From positions 1 to 11,907 of the forward strand of contig JACQED010000061.1 in the NCBI GenBank assembly GCA_016200785.1: 11,907 bases of DNA, given 5' to 3'. The translations under genes and the position numbers were made by a program. The stretch is from Chloroflexota bacterium. GTDB lineage: Bacteria > Chloroflexota > Anaerolineae > Anaerolineales > JACQED01. The notes under the pieces are model-generated. The model was given only the letters and a program-made list of their open reading frames with translations, was not told the origin of the DNA and made no database searches. Positions 7,997-11,907 of this stretch are shown here, piece by piece (positions within the stretch are counted from its first letter, which is position 1; each line of letters opens with the position of its first letter).

Positions 7997-8063
7997 CGTT
8001 TCCTCTTCCTCAATTGCGCCCTCGCGGCTCAAATCGGCTTTCGCCACCTTCCGCTGAATCCCT
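7997..8063. other. Convergent intergenic gap, no terminator seen
   Basis: A 67-bp gap between the convergent oxidoreductase and cyclase genes. It is slightly pyrimidine-rich and has no convincing stem-loop with a T tract on either strand. Confidence 0.5.
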
Positions 8064-8699
8064 CTACACAATCCATGTCAGCGCGCGCACGGGCGATCCA
8101 TCCGCGCCGGCCAGCCGCAGTGGAAAGAACGCAAACTGATAGATGTGCCCGGCCAGCAGGCGATCCAATCCAGTCAGGTTCTCGACAATCAGAATCTCTT
8201 TGCCGAGCAAAATTTCGTGCGCGTGGCTTGTGCCCTGCACAGTCGAGTCGACGTTGAGCGCGTCAACGCCGATCAGCGTGAAGCCGGCCTCGGCGAGCGC
8301 CTGCGCCAGTTCGCGCGAAAGATAGGGGTGGCGGAGATAGGGTTCGCGCCCCCAGTGACGATCCCAGCCGGTGCGCAGAAGCGCGAAGTCCGCCGGGCGC
8401 GGCGTCGAGAGCGCGGGTGAGAGATGTTCCAGCGCGATAGGCGCATCGTCGTCCAAAGACTGAAGATCGAATATGGTGCCCAAGCCGACGAAGCGTTCGA
8501 GCGGCAGGGCGTCAATCGTCAGGCGGCCCGGCGCGAGGTGCGAGGGCGCGTCAATGTGTGTGCCGGAGTGCGATCCGAGGCGGAGTGCCGAAACGCGCCA
8601 CGGCCCCTCGCCGCCCGCGCCGAAGTCGAGTGACACTTCCGGGTCGCCGGGATAGATGGTCATGTCGGTGTGAATGGGATGGGAGAGGTCGAGGATCAC
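8064..8699 (-). CDS. Cyclase family metal-dependent hydrolase (PF04199, kynurenine formamidase-like)
   Basis: A 211-residue protein with the hallmark metal site H44-S-G-T-H48-I-D50-A-P-S-H54 and the preceding Y16PGDP. Further family features are FALLRTGWD (about 106-113), GVDALNVDS (144-152), and SHAHEILLG then IVENL, giving H161 and E173 as likely catalytic or metal residues. Members hydrolyse amide, ester or lactone-type bonds; N-formylkynurenine formamidase (KynB) is the best-known one. No kynurenine pathway neighbours are present, so the substrate stays open. The length matches the family. The start is GTG 8699-8697, giving MILDLSHPIH at the expected N-terminus; no upstream ATG fits. A TATAAT on the minus strand (8734-8729) lies about 30 nt ahead, a possible -10 box in the short divergent spacer. 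Confidence 0.9.
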   Translation of the reverse strand: MILDLSHPIHTDMTIYPGDPEVSLDFGAGGEGPWRVSALRLGSHSGTHIDAPSHLAPGRLTIDALPLERFVGLGTIFDLQSLDDDAPIALEHLSPALSTPRPADFALLRTGWDRHWGREPYLRHPYLSRELAQALAEAGFTLIGVDALNVDSTVQGTSHAHEILLGKEILIVENLTGLDRLLAGHIYQFAFFPLRLAGADGSPVRALTWIV

Positions 8700-8725
8700 G
8701 ACAGGCTTTCTGAGATTCGTTTCGC

Positions 8726-8755
8726 TTGATTATACTCTGCGAAAGAGATTATAAT
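8726..8755 (+). promoter_or_regulatory. Promoter giving an apparently leaderless transcript for the downstream nucleotidyltransferase-fold gene
   Basis: TTGATT (8726-8731), an 18-nt spacer, then a perfect TATAAT (8750-8755). Only 7 nt separate the -10 box from ATG 8763-8765, so transcription would start at or next to the A of the start codon. No Shine-Dalgarno is present in that space. The same spacer contains TATAAT on the minus strand (8734-8729), so the two divergent promoters interleave. Confidence 0.65.
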
Positions 8756-8762
8756 TCCCGCC

Positions 8763-9395
8763 ATGGAAGCGACTCGACCCTCGATTTGGGACGTCTATCG
8801 TGAAGGGAGCAAGTTCTTTATGAAAGAAGGGGATGTCTACGAAACCCTTCGTCATCTTGCCGCGCATCTCAAAGACGAAGGGCTTGACTACGCGGTGATT
8901 GGGGCGATGGCGCTCGTCGCGCACGGCTACAGACGATTCACTGAAGGTATAGATGTCTTGATGACCCCGGAGACCCTGCGCTTGTTCAAAGAACACTTCG
9001 TCGGACGCGGCTATGTTCCCGCCTTTTCCACAGCCTCGAAGTCGTTTCGGGACACAAGCACCGGCGTCAAGATCGAAGTGATGACGACCGGCGAATATCC
9101 AGGTGACGGCAAGCCAAAGCCGGTGGTCTTTCCCGATCCCCTCACGGCCCGCGTCGAAAAAGATGATCTGTGGGTGCTTGCGCTGGAAAAACTCATTGAA
9201 CTGAAAGTGGCTTCCGGGTTGTCTGCGCCTCATCGGCTGAAAGATTTGGCTGACGTTCAAGAGATGATTGTCGCTTTGAAACTGCCGCTGGACTTGGGAG
9301 AGAGATTAGACGAGAGTGTTCGAGCCGAGTATCGGCGATTGTGGGAGGCGGCCCAACAGGCCAGCGAAGGACCGCACGAGCGCCCTCCAATTTAG
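8763..9395 (+). CDS. Nucleotidyltransferase-fold protein (AbiEii / DUF-type MNT-like), possibly catalytically impaired
   Basis: A 210-residue protein related to small nucleotidyltransferase-fold proteins often found beside toxin-antitoxin or defence genes. The pattern IGAMALVAHGYRRFTEGIDVLMTPE (about 46-70) corresponds to the usual G-[GS]-x-A-x(n)-R-x-T-x-D-[IV]-D-hh strand and helix, and GVKIEVMTTGEYPGDGKPKPV (101-121) to the third acidic strand. Of the expected D-x-D pair the first Asp is Gly62 and only D64 remains; the third acid is E105. GAMA replaces the common GG/GS loop. LALEKLIELKVASG and HRLKDLADVQEMI (about 140-167) are the family's C-terminal helices. Activity is therefore uncertain. 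The start ATG follows an apparently leaderless promoter. No obvious partner toxin or antitoxin is adjacent; aconitase follows after 72 nt. No experimental function is implied. Confidence 0.8.
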   Translation: MEATRPSIWDVYREGSKFFMKEGDVYETLRHLAAHLKDEGLDYAVIGAMALVAHGYRRFTEGIDVLMTPETLRLFKEHFVGRGYVPAFSTASKSFRDTSTGVKIEVMTTGEYPGDGKPKPVVFPDPLTARVEKDDLWVLALEKLIELKVASGLSAPHRLKDLADVQEMIVALKLPLDLGERLDESVRAEYRRLWEAAQQASEGPHERPPI

Positions 9396-9457
9396 CGAGT
9401 GGGCTTGCCGCTTGCCTCGAATCGCTATTTCCCAATTCCCGATTACCTTCACAAAGC

Positions 9458-9463
9458 AGGTGA
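9458..9463 (+). promoter_or_regulatory. Ribosome binding site of aconitase
   Basis: AGGTGA, 4 nt before ATG 9468. It pairs with the 3' end of 16S rRNA and decides the aconitase start. Confidence 0.7.
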
Positions 9464-9467
9464 TTCT

Positions 9468-11907
9468 ATGACTTCCTTTCGCCTCCACAACTCCTTCGGC
9501 GCGCGCGCCAAAATGGGCGATTACTACATCTATCGCCTCGACCATCTCGCCACTTCCGGCCTCGCGCCGACGCTCAACCGGATGCCGTTCTCGATCAAAA
9601 TTCTGCTCGAAGCCGTTTTGCGGAACTGCGACGGCTATCTGGTGAGCGAAGACGACGTGAAGCGGCTGGCGCAATGGGACCCCACCCCCTTCCCCTCTCC
9701 CACCGAGAGAGGGGTGAGGGGTGAGGGCGAGATGCCCTTCTTTCCCGCCCGCGTCATCATGCAAGACTTCACCGGCGTGCCGTGCATCGTCGATCTCGCG
9801 GCTATGCGCGACGCGGTGAAACGCCTCGGCGGCAACCCGACGAAGATCAACCCGCTCGTCCCCGTTGACCTCGTGATCGACCACTCCGTTCAGGTGGACT
9901 ACTTCGGCACGGAACTCGCCCTCATGCGCAACGCGCAACTCGAATTCGAGCGCAACCGCGAACGTTATGAGTTTCTGCGCTGGGGCGCGCAGGCCTTTGA
10001 CAATCTGCGCGTCGTCCCGCCTGCCACCGGCATCGTGCATCAGGTCAATCTCGAATATCTCGCGCAGGGTGTTCTCAGCAAACCGGAAGACGATGGGCAG
10101 ATTCTATTTCCCGACACATTGGTCGGCACCGACTCGCACACTACGATGATCAACGGCCTCGGCGTTCTCGGCTGGGGCGTGGGCGGCATCGAGGCCGAAG
10201 CGGTGATGCTCGGCCAGCCGCTGTACATGGTCACGCCGCAGGTCATCGGCTTCAAGCTGTACGGCGAACTGCGCGACGGGGTGACGGCCACCGACCTCGT
10301 CCTCACCGTGACGCAGATGCTCCGCAGGAAGGGCGTGGTGGACAAGTTCGTCGAGTTCTACGGCACGGGCCTCTCTTCGATGTCCCTACCCGACCGCGCG
10401 ACCATCGGCAACATGGCTCCCGAATACGGCGCGACGTGCGGCTTCTTCCCGACCGACGACGAGACTCTGCGCTACCTCCGCCGCACCGGGCGCGGGACGT
10501 CCGCCGATCTGCTCGAACAATATGCCAAAGAGCAGGGCCTCTTTCGCAACGACGCCACGCCCGATCCCGTCTTCACCGACACACTCGAATTGAATTTGGC
10601 CGACGTGGAGCCGAGCCTCGCCGGGCCGAAGCGCCCGCAGGATCGCGTGCCGATGAAAGACCTCAAAGCCGCGTTCCGCAAGGCGCTCATCGCGCCAGTG
10701 AAGAATCGCGGATATGGATTGGGCGAAACTGATGTCGAGAAGAAAATCGTCGTCAGTACGAACGGCGATTCACCATCAGCCATCAGCCATCAGCCATCGG
10801 AAATCGGCCACGGCGCGGTCGTGATCGCTGCGATAACTTCCTGCACGAACACGAGCAACCCATCGGTAATGCTCGGCGCGGGATTGCTCGCGAAGAAGGC
10901 CATCCAGGCCGGCTTGAAAGTGAAGCCGTTCGTGAAGACCAGCCTCGCGCCCGGATCGAAAGTCGTCACCGAATATCTGAAGAAGTCCGGCACGCTTTCC
11001 TATCTCGAACAACTGGGCTTCACCGTCGCCGCCTACGGTTGCACGACGTGCATCGGCAACAGCGGCCCATTGCCCGAGCCGGTGGCGAAGGCCGTGACCG
11101 AGGGCAACCTCGTCGCCAGCGCGGTCATCTCCGGCAACCGCAACTTCGAGGGCCGCGTCCATCCGCAGGTGAAGGCGAACTTCCTCGCCTCGCCGCCTCT
11201 CGTCGTGGCTTACGCCCTCGCCGGGACGATCGACATTGACCTGACCAGCGAACCCCTCGGCACGGGCACGGAGGGCCAGCCCGTCTATCTCAAAGACATC
11301 TGGCCGACGCAGAAAGAGATCGCCGACGCAATTGCGGCTTCGATTGACCCGGAGATGTTCACCCGCTCGTACGGCAATGCCTTCGACGGCAACTCGACGT
11401 GGAACGAGATTCCGGTGACGGGCGGCGATCTGTACGAGTGGAATGAGGACTCGACTTACATCCAGAACCCACCCTTCTTTGCCGATCTCACGCTCGACCT
11501 GCAACCGCTGACCGAAATTCGGGGCGCGCGTGCGCTCGGCCTCTTCGGCGACAGCATCACGACCGATCACATCTCTCCGGCGGGCAACATCGCCAAAGAC
11601 TCCCCGGCGGGCAAATATCTCGTCGAGCGCGGCGTCGAGCCGAAGGACTTCAATCAATACGGCACGCGGCGCGGCAACGATCGAGTGATGGCGCGCGGCA
11701 CGTTCGCCAATGTTCGGATCAAGAATCTGCTATTGGGCGGGGAGGAAGGCGGGAACACCTTATATTTCGGCAGCCCCGTAGAGACGTTGCATGCAACGTC
11801 TGTACGGCATGCAACGTCTCCACGGCCGGAGAAGATGAGCATCTACGACGCGGCGATGAAATACAAAGAAGATGGCGTCCCGCTCATCGTCATCGCGGGC
11901 AAAGAGT
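9468..11907 (+). CDS. acnA: Aconitate hydratase AcnA, 3' end cut by window edge, with three in-frame repeat insertions
   Basis: About 813 residues of the cytosolic TCA-cycle enzyme that isomerises citrate to isocitrate via cis-aconitate; the last part is outside the window. The [4Fe-4S] ligands are visible: C459 in ITSCTNTSNPS and C525/C528 in GCTTCIGNSGPL. Other landmarks are MPFSIKILLEAVLRN, MQDFTGVPCIVDLAAMR, VGTDSHTTMINGLGVLGWGVGGIEAEAVMLG, LAPGSKVV, SAVISGNRNFEGRVHP, GDSITTDHISPAGNIA, QYGTRRGND and IYDAAMKY. Three stretches do not belong to the family and match short repeats: residues 72-88, about 434-446, and 769-789. All keep the frame and lie between conserved blocks, so the enzyme may still fold. 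The start is ATG 9468 with AGGTGA ahead. It is read in the same direction as the upstream nucleotidyltransferase-fold gene, 72 nt away; a shared transcript is possible. Confidence 0.96.
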   Translation, partial: MTSFRLHNSFGARAKMGDYYIYRLDHLATSGLAPTLNRMPFSIKILLEAVLRNCDGYLVSEDDVKRLAQWDPTPFPSPTERGVRGEGEMPFFPARVIMQDFTGVPCIVDLAAMRDAVKRLGGNPTKINPLVPVDLVIDHSVQVDYFGTELALMRNAQLEFERNRERYEFLRWGAQAFDNLRVVPPATGIVHQVNLEYLAQGVLSKPEDDGQILFPDTLVGTDSHTTMINGLGVLGWGVGGIEAEAVMLGQPLYMVTPQVIGFKLYGELRDGVTATDLVLTVTQMLRRKGVVDKFVEFYGTGLSSMSLPDRATIGNMAPEYGATCGFFPTDDETLRYLRRTGRGTSADLLEQYAKEQGLFRNDATPDPVFTDTLELNLADVEPSLAGPKRPQDRVPMKDLKAAFRKALIAPVKNRGYGLGETDVEKKIVVSTNGDSPSAISHQPSEIGHGAVVIAAITSCTNTSNPSVMLGAGLLAKKAIQAGLKVKPFVKTSLAPGSKVVTEYLKKSGTLSYLEQLGFTVAAYGCTTCIGNSGPLPEPVAKAVTEGNLVASAVISGNRNFEGRVHPQVKANFLASPPLVVAYALAGTIDIDLTSEPLGTGTEGQPVYLKDIWPTQKEIADAIAASIDPEMFTRSYGNAFDGNSTWNEIPVTGGDLYEWNEDSTYIQNPPFFADLTLDLQPLTEIRGARALGLFGDSITTDHISPAGNIAKDSPAGKYLVERGVEPKDFNQYGTRRGNDRVMARGTFANVRIKNLLLGGEEGGNTLYFGSPVETLHATSVRHATSPRPEKMSIYDAAMKYKEDGVPLIVIAGKE
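9681..9728 (+). repeat. C/G-rich hairpin repeat inside acnA (insertion 1)
   Basis: CCCCTCTC (9692-9699) pairs with GAGAGGGG (9707-9714), flanked by CCCCACCCCC and GGGGTGAGGG-type arms. It is the same family as 5037-5073. It encodes PTPFPSPTERGVRGEGE (residues 72-88) between WD and MPFFPARV, where other aconitases have a short linker. Confidence 0.85.
10774..10799 (+). repeat. CATCAGC heptamer tandem inside acnA (insertion 2)
   Basis: Three perfect CATCAGC units (10774-10780, 10781-10787, 10788-10794) and a partial fourth (CATCGG). The total of 21 bp keeps the frame and encodes SAISHQPS just before the EIGHGAVVIAAITSC block. Confidence 0.85.
11778..11820 (+). repeat. TGCA-centred palindromic repeat inside acnA (insertion 3)
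   Basis: A perfect 20-bp palindrome, AGACGTTGCATGCAACGTCT (11782-11801), followed by a direct copy of its right part, GCATGCAACGTCT (11807-11819). It encodes ETLHATSVRHATS between the GG.TLYFGS and MSIYDAAMKY blocks of aconitase. Confidence 0.88.

Noticed and set aside
9425..9447. TCCCAAT/TCCCGAT heptamer-like pair in the spacer before aconitase as another tandem repeat
   Set aside because: Only two imperfect units are visible, too little to call, although it resembles the heptamer tandem within aconitase.
9306..10040. 244-residue minus-strand open frame
   Set aside because: It spans the end of one gene, a spacer and the aconitase start on the opposite strand; an artefact of codon bias.
10776..11657. 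293-residue minus-strand open frame
   Set aside because: It is the antisense frame of the conserved aconitase; Arg/Val/Gly-rich with no recognisable domain.

Overview
The window looks like a piece of a GC-rich, probably uncultured Chloroflexota (Anaerolineae-like) genome. This is an inference from three things: a TIGR03617-type F420-dependent oxidoreductase, a stand-alone methylmalonyl-CoA mutase large subunit, and several short dispersed repeat families scattered through genes and spacers. No rRNA, tRNA, CRISPR array or transposase gene was seen. Both edges cut through genes.

The left part (1-4979) is one tightly packed minus-strand operon that looks like a defence or stress cassette. In transcription order it holds a frameshifted HEPN gene, an MNT-type nucleotidyltransferase, a conserved protein of unknown function, a 406-residue protein of unknown function, a 352-residue protein with a possible PD-(D/E)XK nuclease motif, and a beta-class DNA-adenine methyltransferase that runs off the left edge. 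Gaps or overlaps between genes range from a 37-nt overlap to a 27-nt gap. A good sigma70-type promoter (TTGACG-17-TATTAT, 5020-4992) lies just ahead of the HEPN start. The methylase + candidate nuclease + unknown protein module does not match a restriction-modification or defence system I can name, and is the best candidate here for an undescribed system.

The middle (5079-6966) is metabolic debris: a methylmalonyl-CoA mutase large subunit with an in-frame TAG, whose C-terminal end is lost and runs directly into the second half of a degenerate GGDEF domain. Downstream is an intact LLM-class oxidoreductase (6980-7996), then a convergent cyclase/kynurenine-formamidase-like hydrolase (8064-8699, minus).

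The right part carries a nucleotidyltransferase-fold gene with an apparently leaderless promoter (8763-9395), followed by an aconitase (acnA, 9468 to the right edge). The aconitase contains three separate in-frame insertions, each made from a different short repeat family: a C/G-rich hairpin repeat, a CATCAGC heptamer tandem, and a TGCA-centred palindrome. The hairpin repeat also sits directly before the mutase start codon. This shows repeat elements being tolerated inside a core TCA-cycle enzyme, similar in principle to palindromic elements inserted into Rickettsia genes.
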